64,000 nt of DNA from Streptomyces sp. SirexAA-E (GCF_000177195.2 NC_015953.1:6882001-6946000); one strand, 5' to 3'; counted from the stretch's first letter, positions 27,333-35,511 are shown. Notes: a model not told the origin generated them from the letters alone. Numbers and translations: made by a program.

Positions 27333-28316
27333 TCACCCGACCATGGCCTTCCGGATGTCGTCGAGCACCGAGACGGCTGCCTGCGCACCGCCCAGGCTGG
27401 TCCACTTCGATCCGTCGATCACCGTCGCGTGTCCGTCCTTCACCGCACCCAGCTGCGCGTAGGCGGGCTTCCCGGCCAGCTCGGTGAGCAGGTCGGCGTC
27501 GGTCCCGGCGTCCAGCGTGCCGATGAAGAGCCAGTCGCCGTCGATCTCGTCGAGGTTCTCGTCGCTGATCGGCGTCGAGTGTCCCTCGCCCTTGTCGTTC
27601 TGGATGCCGGGCCGTTCGAAACCGAGGTCCTTCAGGACGTCGCTGATGAACACGCCCTGCTGCATGAGTGCGGTGCCCTTGGCGGAGTAGCGGGCGACGG
27701 AGACGCTCGCACCGGCCTGGTCACCGAGGTCCGTCCTGAGGGCCGCCGCCTCGGCGTCGTAGTCGGCGAGGAACTTCCCGGCCTCGTCGCTCCTGCCGAG
27801 CGCCTTGCCGGTCAGCGTCAGGGACTTCTTCCAGTCCTTGGTGTCGTCGATGGTGACGACCGTGGGAGCGATCTTCCGCAGCTGGGCCAGCACCTGCTCG
27901 TCGGCCGTCTGGCCGGCCAGGATCACGTCCGGCTTTGCCTGGACGACCTTCTCGATGTCCGGCCCGGTGACCGCACCGACCACCGGAATGCTCTCCGCCC
28001 GGTCGGCGAGGTAGGCGGGGGCGCCCTTCTGGCCACGTCCCGCGGTCAGGCCCACCGGCTGTATCCCCAGGGTGAGTGCGGAGTCCAGGTCCATCTCGCT
28101 GAGTGCCACGACCCGCTTCGGCTCACCGGGGACGTCCACCTTCGTGCCGGTCGCGTCGGTGATCCGTGTGGTGCTCGCCCCGCCGGCGTCGTCAAGGGCC
28201 GCGGCCGGCTCGGAGGACCCGCACGCGCTCAGCGCCAGGGCGCAGAGTGCGAGCAGGGACGCCGCGGCGACGGGGCGCGCGTGACGGCCGGGGGAAAGAG
28301 GCGAGCTGGGCACCAT
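27333..28316 (-). CDS. Ferri-siderophore ABC importer binding lipoprotein
   Basis: A 327-residue binding protein of the FepB/FhuD type (Peripla_BP_2). The signal peptide ends in LSAC at about residues 31-34, so it is a lipoprotein on the outer face of the membrane. TRITDATGTKVDVPGEPKRVVALSEMD-like family features are seen at about 50-80, and KPDVILAGQ is a typical loop. The ATG at 28316 is chosen because GGAG precedes it at good spacing; an upstream ATG at 28343 lacks one. It is divergent from the permease genes, with one strong iron box between them at 28458-28476. It probably binds the iron complex of a catecholate siderophore. Confidence 0.9.
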   Translation of the reverse strand: MVPSSPLSPGRHARPVAAASLLALCALALSACGSSEPAAALDDAGGASTTRITDATGTKVDVPGEPKRVVALSEMDLDSALTLGIQPVGLTAGRGQKGAPAYLADRAESIPVVGAVTGPDIEKVVQAKPDVILAGQTADEQVLAQLRKIAPTVVTIDDTKDWKKSLTLTGKALGRSDEAGKFLADYDAEAAALRTDLGDQAGASVSVARYSAKGTALMQQGVFISDVLKDLGFERPGIQNDKGEGHSTPISDENLDEIDGDWLFIGTLDAGTDADLLTELAGKPAYAQLGAVKDGHATVIDGSKWTSLGGAQAAVSVLDDIRKAMVG

Positions 28317-28457
28317 GGCCTGAAATCTCCGTCTGTGTTGCATGTCGTTGTCCGTTCCGGTGGGGCTCTCGGGCGGAATGCCGGAGAACGCCGCGCACAT
28401 GACGCCGTTTCAGGGCATGACGAAGTCCCGGGGCCCACCGGAACCGGGCTTTCGTGA

Positions 28458-28476
28458 TTAGGTTAGGCTACCCTTA
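28458..28476. promoter_or_regulatory. Iron box between the siderophore binding-protein and permease genes
   Basis: TTAGGTTAGGCTACCCTTA matches the DmdR/IdeR consensus at 16 of 19 positions. Its last base is the A of an in-frame ATG for the permease, so repressor binding would cover that start. It can silence both directions in iron-rich cells. Confidence 0.88.
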
Positions 28477-29561
28477 TGTCGATAGTGCAAGGGGGGCGGC
28501 CGAGAACAGCCGAAAGCCGCCCGTACGAAAGACCGCCGGTGGAAGGGCGGATCGTCCCGTGGGCGGCCGCGGGACTCCTCGTCCTCCTCCTCGGTCTCGC
28601 GCTGCTCTCCCTCCTCGTCGGCACCGGCACCAGCTCCGTCGGCAGCGCCTGGCACTTCCTCACCGGTGACACGGCCGCCCGCGCCGACGCCCGGATCCGG
28701 CTCGCCGTCATGGACGTACGGCTCCCGCGCACGCTCGCCGCCGTGCTCGTCGGCACCTGCCTCGGCGCGGCGGGCTGTCTCCTCCAGGCCGCCACCCGCA
28801 ACCCGTTGGCCGAGACCGGACTGCTCGGCGTCAACTCCGGGGCCGCCTTCGCCGTCGTCCTCGGGCTCACCTTCTTCGGTGTGCGCTCGCCGGGAGCCGT
28901 CCTGGTCTGGGCGCTCGCCGGTGGAACGGCCGCCAGCGCGGTCGTCCTGCTCTTCGCCGCGTCCGGCCGCACCGCGGGCTCACCGCTGCGCCTCGTCCTG
29001 GCCGGGTCCGCGCTGAGTGCCACCTTCCACGGCTGCACCTCGTACGTGCTGCTCGGGACGCGTTCCACCTTCGACACCTACCGGTACTGGACGATCGGCT
29101 CGCTCGCCGGGATCGGGACGTCCGACCTCCTTCCGCTGCTCCCACTCGTCGCGGTCGGCCTGATCACCGCGCTCGGCTGTGCGCGCCCCCTCTCGGCGCT
29201 CGGCCTCGGGGACGACGCCGCCCGCTCGCTCGGCCACCACCCCGGCCGGATCCGGCTCGTCGTCGCGGGAGCGGTCTCCCTGCTCGCCGGCTGCGCGGTC
29301 GCCGTGGCCGGGCCCATCGCCTTCCTGGGGCTGCTGGCGCCGTACGCCGCCCGCGCGCTGACCGGACCGCGCATGACGGCCCAACTCGTCCTGTCCGCAC
29401 TGATCGCCGCCGACATCATGATCGTGGCGGACATCCTCGCCCGGGTCGTCATCCGCCCCTGGGAGACACCGGTCAGTGTGCTGCTGGCCTTCGTGGGCGG
29501 CCCGCTGCTGGTCTGGATCGCCCGCTCCTCACGCCTCTCCACCGCGGGGGCGCGGGCATGA
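28476..29561 (+). CDS. FecCD-family ferri-siderophore permease (first subunit)
   Basis: A 361-residue permease of the FecCD family with about nine to ten membrane segments. Landmarks are DVRLPRTLAAVLVG, NPLAETGLLGVNSGAA and VAGPIAFLGLLAPYAAR. It pairs with the next gene product to form the channel. The start is uncertain. The ATG at 28476 directly abuts the iron box and has no ribosome site, so it would be leaderless. A GTG at 28539 has GAAAG at a good distance and would remove 21 hydrophilic residues. The following permease overlaps its stop by four bases. Confidence 0.9.
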   Translation: MSIVQGGRPRTAESRPYERPPVEGRIVPWAAAGLLVLLLGLALLSLLVGTGTSSVGSAWHFLTGDTAARADARIRLAVMDVRLPRTLAAVLVGTCLGAAGCLLQAATRNPLAETGLLGVNSGAAFAVVLGLTFFGVRSPGAVLVWALAGGTAASAVVLLFAASGRTAGSPLRLVLAGSALSATFHGCTSYVLLGTRSTFDTYRYWTIGSLAGIGTSDLLPLLPLVAVGLITALGCARPLSALGLGDDAARSLGHHPGRIRLVVAGAVSLLAGCAVAVAGPIAFLGLLAPYAARALTGPRMTAQLVLSALIAADIMIVADILARVVIRPWETPVSVLLAFVGGPLLVWIARSSRLSTAGARA

Positions 29562-30652
29562 CCGCGCCGCACTCGCCCCACGACGCCGTCCCGCCCGAGG
29601 GCACGGCCGATGTGACGCCTCCCGACAGCACCGTGCTGCGTACCGGGACGCTTTCCTGGCTGCTGCCGCGCCGCAGTGCGCTCGCCGCCCTGCTCCTGAT
29701 CCCTGTCCTGGTGACCGTCATCGCCCTGGCGGTGACGGCCAGTTCCACCGGAATGGGACTGTCCGAGACGATCGGAGGGCTCCTCGGCACCGGGGATCCC
29801 GGCACCGTCATGATCGTGCGGGACTTCCGGCTGCCCCGCATCGCCGTGGGGTTGCTGGTCGGTGCCGCTCTCGGCATCGCCGGATGCCTCACCCAGACCC
29901 TCGCCGGCAACCGTCTCGCCACCCCCGACCTTCTCGGTGTCGACGACGGTGCCGCGGCAGCCGTCGTGGCCGCCGCGGCCGGCTCCACCACCGGCATGGT
30001 CGGCGCCTGGTGGCTCGGCCCGATCGGCGCCGTCGTGGCCGCCGTGATCGTCGTCCTGTGCGCGGGCGGGGCGGGCGGCGCGGGCTACCGCGTCCTCGTC
30101 GCCGGCATCGGCGTCTCGACCTTCATCGGCGCCGTGAGCGACCTGATCATGTCCCGCCAGAACGACAACACCGCGGGCGGCGTGTTCCTCTGGGCCGTGG
30201 GCAGCCTCAACGGGCGTGACTGGAGCGCCGGTACGCCCCTCGCGCTCGTCCTGCTCCTCCTGGTCCCGCTCTCCCTGGCCGTCGGGCACCGGCTGCAACT
30301 GCTGCGCTTCGACGACGACATGGCCGCCTCGCTCGGCGTCGACCTGCGCAGGCTGCGCGCGGGCGCCCTGGTGCTCGCCGTCGCGCTCGCCGGTACGGCC
30401 GTCGGCGTCGGCGGGCCCATCGCCTTCGTCGCCCTCGCCGCCCCGATCCTGGCCCAGCGGCTCGCCGGGCCCACCCGGGTCCCGGTCACCGGTTCCGCTC
30501 TGACCGGGGCCGTGCTGATCGCCGCGGCCGACGCGCTGGGACGCGTCGCCGCCCCCGTCGAACTGCCCGTCGGTGTCGTCACGAGCGTCCTCGGCGGCCC
30601 CTTCCTGCTCTGGGTCCTGTTCCGCCCGGACCGTGCCACCGGAAAGGCGTGA
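29558..30652 (+). CDS. FecCD-family ferri-siderophore permease (second subunit)
   Basis: A 364-residue FecCD permease. It has the family motif DFRLPRIAVGLLVGAALGIAG, given in part, at about residues 90-110, and the coupling region GVGGPIAFVALAAPILAQRL at about 288-307. A hydrophilic stretch of about 40 residues precedes the first membrane segment. It forms the heterodimeric channel with the upstream permease, to which it is coupled by an ATGA overlap. The ATPase gene starts five bases after its stop. It moves the iron-siderophore complex from the binding lipoprotein into the cytoplasm. Confidence 0.92.
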   Translation: MTAPHSPHDAVPPEGTADVTPPDSTVLRTGTLSWLLPRRSALAALLLIPVLVTVIALAVTASSTGMGLSETIGGLLGTGDPGTVMIVRDFRLPRIAVGLLVGAALGIAGCLTQTLAGNRLATPDLLGVDDGAAAAVVAAAAGSTTGMVGAWWLGPIGAVVAAVIVVLCAGGAGGAGYRVLVAGIGVSTFIGAVSDLIMSRQNDNTAGGVFLWAVGSLNGRDWSAGTPLALVLLLLVPLSLAVGHRLQLLRFDDDMAASLGVDLRRLRAGALVLAVALAGTAVGVGGPIAFVALAAPILAQRLAGPTRVPVTGSALTGAVLIAAADALGRVAAPVELPVGVVTSVLGGPFLLWVLFRPDRATGKA

Positions 30653-30657
30653 CCCCC

Positions 30658-31482
30658 ATGACCGACACCCTCCAGGTCCCCGGCGCGGCGCCGTGCGGCA
30701 TCGAGGTCCGCGCACTGCGCTCCGGATACCCCGGACGCCCCGTCGTCGAGGACGTCGACCTCACCGTGCCCGCGGGACAGGTGGTCGCGATCGTCGGCCC
30801 CAACGGCTGCGGCAAGTCCACCCTGTTGCGGACGATCGCCCGGCTGCACCGGCCCGACGCCGGTACCGTCCACGTCGGCGGCGAGGACATCTGGGAGATG
30901 AACCGGCGCAGGGCCGCACACCGGGTCGCCCTGCTGCCGCAGTCACCACGCGCGCCCGAGGCGGTCACGGTGGCCGGACTCGTCCGCTACGGCCGCCACC
31001 CCCGCCAGGGCCTGCTGCGTCAGTGGTCGCGGGAGGACGAGCGGGCCGTACGCGGGGCGCTGGAGGCCACCGGGACGACGGGGCTCGCCGGCGAACGCCT
31101 CGACCGGCTCTCCGGCGGCCAGCGCCAGCGCTGCTGGCTCGCGATGGTCCTGGCCCAGCACACCCCGGTCGTCCTGCTCGACGAACCCACCAGCGCACTC
31201 GACCTCGGGCACGCCGTGGACGTCATGGAGCTGGTCCGCGAGATCGCCGGGACGGGGCGGACCGTCGTCATGGTCCAGCACGACCTGGCGGCGGCCGCCC
31301 GCTACGCCGACATCCTCGTCGCCATGAAGGACGGCCGTGTCGTCGCCCGCGGTGTCCCGGCCGAGACCGTGGACGAAGCCTTGGTGAAGGAGGTCTACGC
31401 GCTGGACGCCGACATCCTGAGCGCCCCCGGCGACGGCTCGCCGGTCGTGGTGCCCCGCGGCGGCCGGCCCGCGACGACATGA
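30658..31482 (+). CDS. Ferri-siderophore ABC importer ATPase
   Basis: A 274-residue ATPase of the FepC/FecE family. Walker A is GPNGCGKST, the signature is LSGGQRQR, Walker B is VVLLDEP and the switch His lies in VMVQHDL. The ATG at 30658 is preferred because GGAAAGG lies ten bases before it; a GTG at 30649 overlaps the previous stop but would place the ribosome site too close. It completes a full uptake system with the two permeases and the divergently encoded lipoprotein. The C-terminal 25 residues are Gly/Pro-rich and variable. Confidence 0.93.
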   Translation: MTDTLQVPGAAPCGIEVRALRSGYPGRPVVEDVDLTVPAGQVVAIVGPNGCGKSTLLRTIARLHRPDAGTVHVGGEDIWEMNRRRAAHRVALLPQSPRAPEAVTVAGLVRYGRHPRQGLLRQWSREDERAVRGALEATGTTGLAGERLDRLSGGQRQRCWLAMVLAQHTPVVLLDEPTSALDLGHAVDVMELVREIAGTGRTVVMVQHDLAAAARYADILVAMKDGRVVARGVPAETVDEALVKEVYALDADILSAPGDGSPVVVPRGGRPATT

Positions 31483-31567
31483 GGCGCTGTGCCGAGACCC
31501 TGCCGCACCCGGCGCGCGGCCGTGCGGCGGGCAGGCCCGGACAGCTCCCGGCGAGCGGGGCCCGGCC

Positions 31568-32062
31568 TCAGGCGGCCAGGGTGTCCAGGAAGGCGGCCAG
31601 CTTGTTCCTGGTCCGCTCGATCTGCTGCTCCACGGTCAGCGACTCCTCGAAGCGCCTGCCCGACCCCGGCAGCTTCTTGCCGCGTACGTAGAGCGAGCAG
31701 TCCAGGTCGGTGCAGACGTAGATGCCCACCGAGTTCCCGTCCCGGCCCGCCTGGCCCCGCTTGCGGGCGGTCATCAGCGAGACCCCGTTGCCCGGATGGG
31801 TGGTGAGGCACACCGAGCACATGCTGCGGTGCAGGAAGCCCCGCTGCTGCGACGGGAAGCGGAGGGTGATGCCCATGAGCTCTCCGTGCAGCTCCGTGAC
31901 GATGTAGCTCCTGTCCGGTGCCGAGAGGTCCCGCCACCCCAGGAAATCCAGGTCGTCCCAGGGCTGTTCCTCCAGGTCACGGGGGAGGGGCAGGCGCTTC
32001 GCCTCCCCTTTCGAACAATTGACGAACGACGTGCGGATGTCCTGCTCACCGAGGGCTCTCAT
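31568..32062 (-). CDS. FBP (EF-G-binding) zinc-finger protein
   Basis: A 164-residue protein matching the FBP family, whose C-terminal treble-clef zinc finger is shared with the EF-G-binding FusB/FusC proteins. The finger is visible as CSVCLTTH and CTDLDCSLYV, followed by the basic stretch VRGKK. Such proteins bind elongation factor G and help it leave the ribosome; some give fusidic acid resistance. Whether this copy does is unknown. The ATG at 32062 has no strong ribosome site. An AT-rich segment with an inverted repeat lies just upstream and probably holds its promoter. It converges on the ABC ATPase gene. Confidence 0.82.
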   Translation of the reverse strand: MRALGEQDIRTSFVNCSKGEAKRLPLPRDLEEQPWDDLDFLGWRDLSAPDRSYIVTELHGELMGITLRFPSQQRGFLHRSMCSVCLTTHPGNGVSLMTARKRGQAGRDGNSVGIYVCTDLDCSLYVRGKKLPGSGRRFEESLTVEQQIERTRNKLAAFLDTLAA

Positions 32063-32079
32063 GAACACGAGGCTAAAAC

Positions 32080-32098
32080 TGCCTATAGGCTTTAGGCA
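32080..32098. promoter_or_regulatory. Inverted repeat in the AT-rich promoter region of the FBP gene
   Basis: TGCCTA and TAGGCA arms flank seven bases at 32080-32098, inside an unusually AT-rich island (about 32070-32115). It lies 18 bases from the FBP start, so it may be an operator or lie over the start of transcription. Confidence 0.45.
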
Positions 32099-32141
32099 AA
32101 TAGTTAATATCTGTAGGCCCGGAGGTGGGGGTGCCGGTGTG

Positions 32142-32630
32142 TCACGGAGCCGCGATGGGCAGGTGGTGCGCCGGCGGATGCGTGATACCGAGGTCCGGCC
32201 GCCAGACGGCCAGGATCTGCGCGGAGGGATCGAAGAGGACGCCGGGCAGCGACTCGGCCTCGCACCACCGCCAGGTGGAGACGAGGTGCGGCTCGGTCAC
32301 CTCCGCGTCGCCGGACTCCACCGTGACCAGCGCGCCCATGCTGATGCGGTTGATGCCCCCGACGACGTCGTGCAGCATCGCGAAGACCGTCACCGCGCTC
32401 TCGGGGACGTCCAGCCCGGTCTCCTCACGCAGCTCGCGCGCCGCGGCGGCCGCGACCGACTCGTGCGTCGGGTCGACCTTGCCGCCGGGCAGTTCCCAGG
32501 TGCCGTCCCGGTGCCTGCCCAGCAGGATCCGCCCCTGCCCGTCCCGGACGACGACGCCCACCCCGAACGCGGCCTGGGCGAGCGGCGGGCGGGTGTTGCG
32601 GGTGAGGGAATCCCCGGTACCGGTGGTCAT
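32142..32630 (-). CDS. NUDIX hydrolase
   Basis: A 162-residue NUDIX hydrolase. The catalytic box is complete at about residues 45-67: GGKVDPTHESVAAAAARELR runs on into EETGL, with the two metal-binding Glu residues. Such enzymes split nucleoside diphosphate derivatives such as NADH, ADP-ribose or oxidised dNTPs. The ATG at 32630 has AGGGAG nine bases before it; a TTG at 32678 is a poorer choice. It is the last gene of an SPFH / NAD-kinase-like / NUDIX run on this strand, 51 bases after the kinase-like gene. That context favours an NAD-related substrate, as inference. Confidence 0.88.
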   Translation of the reverse strand: MTTGTGDSLTRNTRPPLAQAAFGVGVVVRDGQGRILLGRHRDGTWELPGGKVDPTHESVAAAAARELREETGLDVPESAVTVFAMLHDVVGGINRISMGALVTVESGDAEVTEPHLVSTWRWCEAESLPGVLFDPSAQILAVWRPDLGITHPPAHHLPIAAP

Positions 32631-32681
32631 GTGCGGCTTCTCCCTGCGGGTCGTGGGCCGGTGTACGAAGGTGGTCAATCC

Positions 32682-33581
32682 TCACACGACCAGGCGGAGC
32701 ACGGTCTCCGATATTCCCAGCCGCACGCTCTGGCCCCACGTCAGCTCCAGCGCGTCGGCCTCCATCCCGTCGCCGAAGACCACCATCCGGTCCGACTCCA
32801 CGGTGAGCGCCAGGCTCTCCGTCCGCCCGAGCTCGCCCGAGGTCAGCGCGGTGCCGGTCGCGGGCGACGGCCACGCCTCGCGTACGAACCAGAGCAGCCG
32901 CCGATCGGACGGAGCGGGCAGCGGCAGGGCACTGGCGCGCTCCGTCCACAGGGAGCGCAGCCAGCCGGTGGCGCCCGTACCGGTGCCGACCAGGACGCCG
33001 GAGGAGGCCTGCGGCTCCCCGTCCGGGGGCGCTCCGGCGGTGCCGACGCGGTAGCGGACGGTGCCGTGACCGGGAGGGGCGAGGCAGATCTCGTTCAGGG
33101 CGAGCAGCCGCTGGGTGTCGTCGGCGACGGCCTCCACCATGGTGAGCGCGTCCGTCCGGCCGCCCGCCGAGGTGGCCGCCCGGCACAGGGCCGCCGTGTC
33201 CCGGGGGCGATGGCGCACGAGGACGCCGGGGTTGCGGCCCGGGTCGGTGTCGATGCCCACCACCGGCTGGCCCGCCAGGTACTTGGCCGCGTTGGCGACC
33301 AGGCCGTCCTGGCCCACCACCACGACCACGTCCTCCGGGCCGAAGAGGAAACGGTCCAGGTCGGCCCGCTCCACCCGGGTCCGCCGCCACCGCAACGGCA
33401 CCGCGGCGGCCACCTCGGTGAGGGCCCGCTGATGGCGGTGGTGCCGCGCGGCCACCTCCTCGACGGACCGGCCGCGGCTGGAGAGGAAGAACGCGGCCTG
33501 CCCGTGCGTCCCGTGCCGGGCCAGGAGCTCCTCGTACTCGGTCCTGCGGTGGACGATGACCGCCCGGGGGGCCAGGCTCAC
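32682..33581 (-). CDS. NAD kinase-like protein
   Basis: A 299-residue protein with the NAD kinase fold. The catalytic GGDG motif reads GQDG at residues 90-93 in VVVVGQDGLVANAAKYL. The second landmark NE is Asn163-Glu164 in LNEICLA. The glycine/threonine loop GTGTGATGW replaces the usual TPTGSTAY. The changes leave the key Asp in place but make true NAD kinase activity uncertain. The typical NadK gene of the genome should lie elsewhere. The GTG start at 33581 overlaps the SPFH stop by four bases. An Arg/His-rich N-terminal third, about residues 20-60, is unlike standard NAD kinases. Confidence 0.75.
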   Translation of the reverse strand: MSLAPRAVIVHRRTEYEELLARHGTHGQAAFFLSSRGRSVEEVAARHHRHQRALTEVAAAVPLRWRRTRVERADLDRFLFGPEDVVVVVGQDGLVANAAKYLAGQPVVGIDTDPGRNPGVLVRHRPRDTAALCRAATSAGGRTDALTMVEAVADDTQRLLALNEICLAPPGHGTVRYRVGTAGAPPDGEPQASSGVLVGTGTGATGWLRSLWTERASALPLPAPSDRRLLWFVREAWPSPATGTALTSGELGRTESLALTVESDRMVVFGDGMEADALELTWGQSVRLGISETVLRLVV

Positions 33582-34585
33582 GCCCCGGCCTCCGGCCTGC
33601 CGAGCTTGGCGAGCAGGCCGGTGAGGACGTCGGGGGAGAGGGTGAGGCTGTCGATGCGGGGCAGGTTGTCCGCCAGCCGGGTCACCGCCAGGGCGTGCAG
33701 CGTGCCCGGGTCCACCTCGGCGTGCACCCGCAGCCATGCCGCCTGGGCCTCGGCGCGCGCCGCCCCGACGTCCCGGGCGGCCTCCGCCTCGGCACGGGAA
33801 AGGCGTACGGTGCGTGCGGCCTCGGCCTCCGTGCGGACGCCGTCGGCCGCGGACTTCTCCTCGGCCTCGCGGCGGGCGTTGGTGCCCCGCTGGTCCACCA
33901 GCTGTTCCTCGCGGCGGGCCAGTTCGATCTTGCTGGCGAGTTCGTTCTCGGCGATCGTGCGCTCGCGCTCGACCGCGACGGCCCGGCGTTCGTAGGTGGC
34001 CCGGTCGGCCTCCTGCTGGATCTGCTCCCTGGCCGGGGTGCGCAGGGCGCGCTCCACCTCCGCCTCGGGGCGGATCGCGACGACGCGGACGGCCACCACG
34101 TCGATGCCGGTGGCGGGCAGTCGCGGTTCGGCGGCCAGCCCGGTGGCGACACTCGTGCGCACCGAGGCGACGCCGTCCACCAGGGCGGCTGCCAGCGGGG
34201 TGCGGGCCAGCACGTCCAGGGTGTGCTGCTGCGCCGTCTCGGTGAGCAGTGTGGCGATCTGTTCCAGCGGGGCGCCCCGCCAGACCCCGGTGTCGGGGTC
34301 GACCGAGAAGTCGATGCGGGCGGCGGCCTCGGCCGGGTCGCTGATGCGGTAGGTGACCGTGGCCTGCACGGTGACGTCCTGGAAGTCGGCCGTCCGGGCG
34401 TGGAAGGCCATCGCCAGCTCGCGGTCGTCCACCGGGATCTCTGAGAGCGCGGCGGACAGTGACCGGTACCAGAAGCTGATCCCCGGACCGTCATGGGTGA
34501 GCCGGCCGCGCTTGTGGTGGCGGATGTGGGCGGTGGGCGCGGAGCGCAGATGCCGCCGGCCGAAACGCCGGGTGATGTCGGCCAT
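33578..34585 (-). CDS. SPFH/Band 7 (prohibitin-like) protein
   Basis: A 335-residue SPFH-domain protein. The domain spans about residues 30-215 (DVTVQATVTYRISDPAEAAA is a typical strand-turn). It is followed by a long helical Ala/Glu/Arg-rich segment from about 215 to 290 that should form a coiled coil. No transmembrane segment precedes the domain, so membrane contact would be peripheral. SPFH proteins oligomerise and organise membranes or scaffold enzymes. The ATG at 34585 follows GAGGGG. It is translationally coupled to the NAD-kinase-like gene, so the two products may work together. Confidence 0.85.
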   Translation of the reverse strand: MADITRRFGRRHLRSAPTAHIRHHKRGRLTHDGPGISFWYRSLSAALSEIPVDDRELAMAFHARTADFQDVTVQATVTYRISDPAEAAARIDFSVDPDTGVWRGAPLEQIATLLTETAQQHTLDVLARTPLAAALVDGVASVRTSVATGLAAEPRLPATGIDVVAVRVVAIRPEAEVERALRTPAREQIQQEADRATYERRAVAVERERTIAENELASKIELARREEQLVDQRGTNARREAEEKSAADGVRTEAEAARTVRLSRAEAEAARDVGAARAEAQAAWLRVHAEVDPGTLHALAVTRLADNLPRIDSLTLSPDVLTGLLAKLGRPEAGA

Positions 34586-34610
34586 GTCGGACCCCTCTTT
34601 CTCGTCGCTA

Positions 34611-34640
34611 TGACGATAACCAGGCCGATGGATATCGTCA
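34611..34640 (-). promoter_or_regulatory. Promoter with symmetric operator for the SPFH operon
   Basis: On the minus strand TTGACG (34636-34641) and TATCGT (34613-34618) are 17 bases apart and form a sigma-70-like promoter 27 bases before the SPFH start. TGACGATA (34611-34618) and TATCGTCA (34633-34640) are exact inverted copies and overlay these two hexamers, so a repressor would block the promoter. Confidence 0.5.
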
Positions 34641-34667
34641 AGAGGACGAAAAGGAAGGTGGGGAACG

Positions 34668-34707
34668 CAGTCGGCCGGCGGTTTCCGTGGAAACCGCCGG
34701 CCGACTG
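34668..34707 (-). terminator. Terminator of the TetR gene
   Basis: A perfect 19-bp stem (34668-34686 with 34689-34707) lies 77 bases after the TetR stop on the minus strand and before the SPFH promoter. It isolates the SPFH operon from upstream transcription. Confidence 0.75.
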
Positions 34708-34783
34708 TCGATCGCGCCGTCCCCGTCCCCACGGTGCGGCGCGGCGGGCCGCCGTCATCCGCTACGGCGACGGCCCACGTTCA

Positions 34784-35410
34784 TCAGGGCCCGGGCGGGG
34801 GAGCCGGGAGGCCGAGAGCGGGCAGGACCGCGCACTCGATGAAGCGGACGAGGAAGCCCTCGCCCGCGTACCGCCCCGGCAGCAGCGGCCTGGCCCGCAT
34901 GATGCCGAGCAGCTGGGCGGCCACGTACGGGGCCGCCGGGTTGTCCGCCGCGATCTCGCCGCGTTCGATCGCCCGTTTGACCATGGTGTCGATCGCCGCG
35001 ATCGACGGTGCGATCAGGGTCTCGCGCAGGGCGCACAGCAGCTCGGGGCTCTGCAGTGCGGCGTGGGTGAGCGCGTGCATGAGCGCGGTGTCGCGGTCGG
35101 TGTCGTCGAAGGTCGCCGCTACCGCGTACAGGTCCCCGCGCAGGCTGCCGGTGTCGATGGTGGAGGGCAGCGTCCTGCTCGTGGCGTGCAGGGCGGCCAC
35201 GACCAGCTCCGGCTTCGATCCCCACTGGCGGTACAGGGTCGACTTGCCGCACCGGGTGCGGGCGGCGACACCCTCCATCGTCAGGGAGTCGTAGCCGCTC
35301 TCCCGGAGCAGGTCCAGCACGGCCGTGTAGAGCTCCTGTGCCCGCTCCGGTGTGATCTTCGACCGGCGGGAAGCGGGGGCTGACTCCTGTGCGGAACCGG
35401 GCGACGACAT
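34784..35410 (-). CDS. TetR-family regulator, divergent from the PAP2 gene
   Basis: A 208-residue TetR-type repressor. The helix-turn-helix region is at about residues 25-70 (MEGVAARTRCGKSTLYRQWG). The C-terminal ligand domain ends in a Pro-rich tail. The ATG at 35410 follows GAGAGG. It is divergent from the PAP2 phosphatase gene, and a large inverted repeat with three related half-sites lies in the 165-base intergenic region. Autoregulation and control of the PAP2/DMT pair are therefore likely. The ligand may be a lipid or hydrophobic drug, which is speculative. Confidence 0.9.
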   Translation of the reverse strand: MSSPGSAQESAPASRRSKITPERAQELYTAVLDLLRESGYDSLTMEGVAARTRCGKSTLYRQWGSKPELVVAALHATSRTLPSTIDTGSLRGDLYAVAATFDDTDRDTALMHALTHAALQSPELLCALRETLIAPSIAAIDTMVKRAIERGEIAADNPAAPYVAAQLLGIMRARPLLPGRYAGEGFLVRFIECAVLPALGLPAPPPGP

Positions 35411-35445
35411 CTGCCTGCCTCTCTGGGATCTGGCTCGACGGCCTT

Positions 35446-35511
35446 CGATACGCCAGTGTACCGATACGCGCGTGTACCGATACGCGAACGTATCGGTACA
35501 CTGGCGTATCG
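35446..35511. promoter_or_regulatory. 23-bp perfect inverted repeat with an internal third copy
   Basis: Bases 35446-35468 and 35489-35511 are exact reverse complements. Between them, GTGTACCGATACGCG at 35472-35486 repeats 35456-35470 directly. The recurring core is GTACCGATACG or its complement CGTATCGGTAC. Three operator-like units thus lie within 66 bases between tetR and the PAP2 gene, a layout suited to cooperative TetR binding. Confidence 0.8.
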
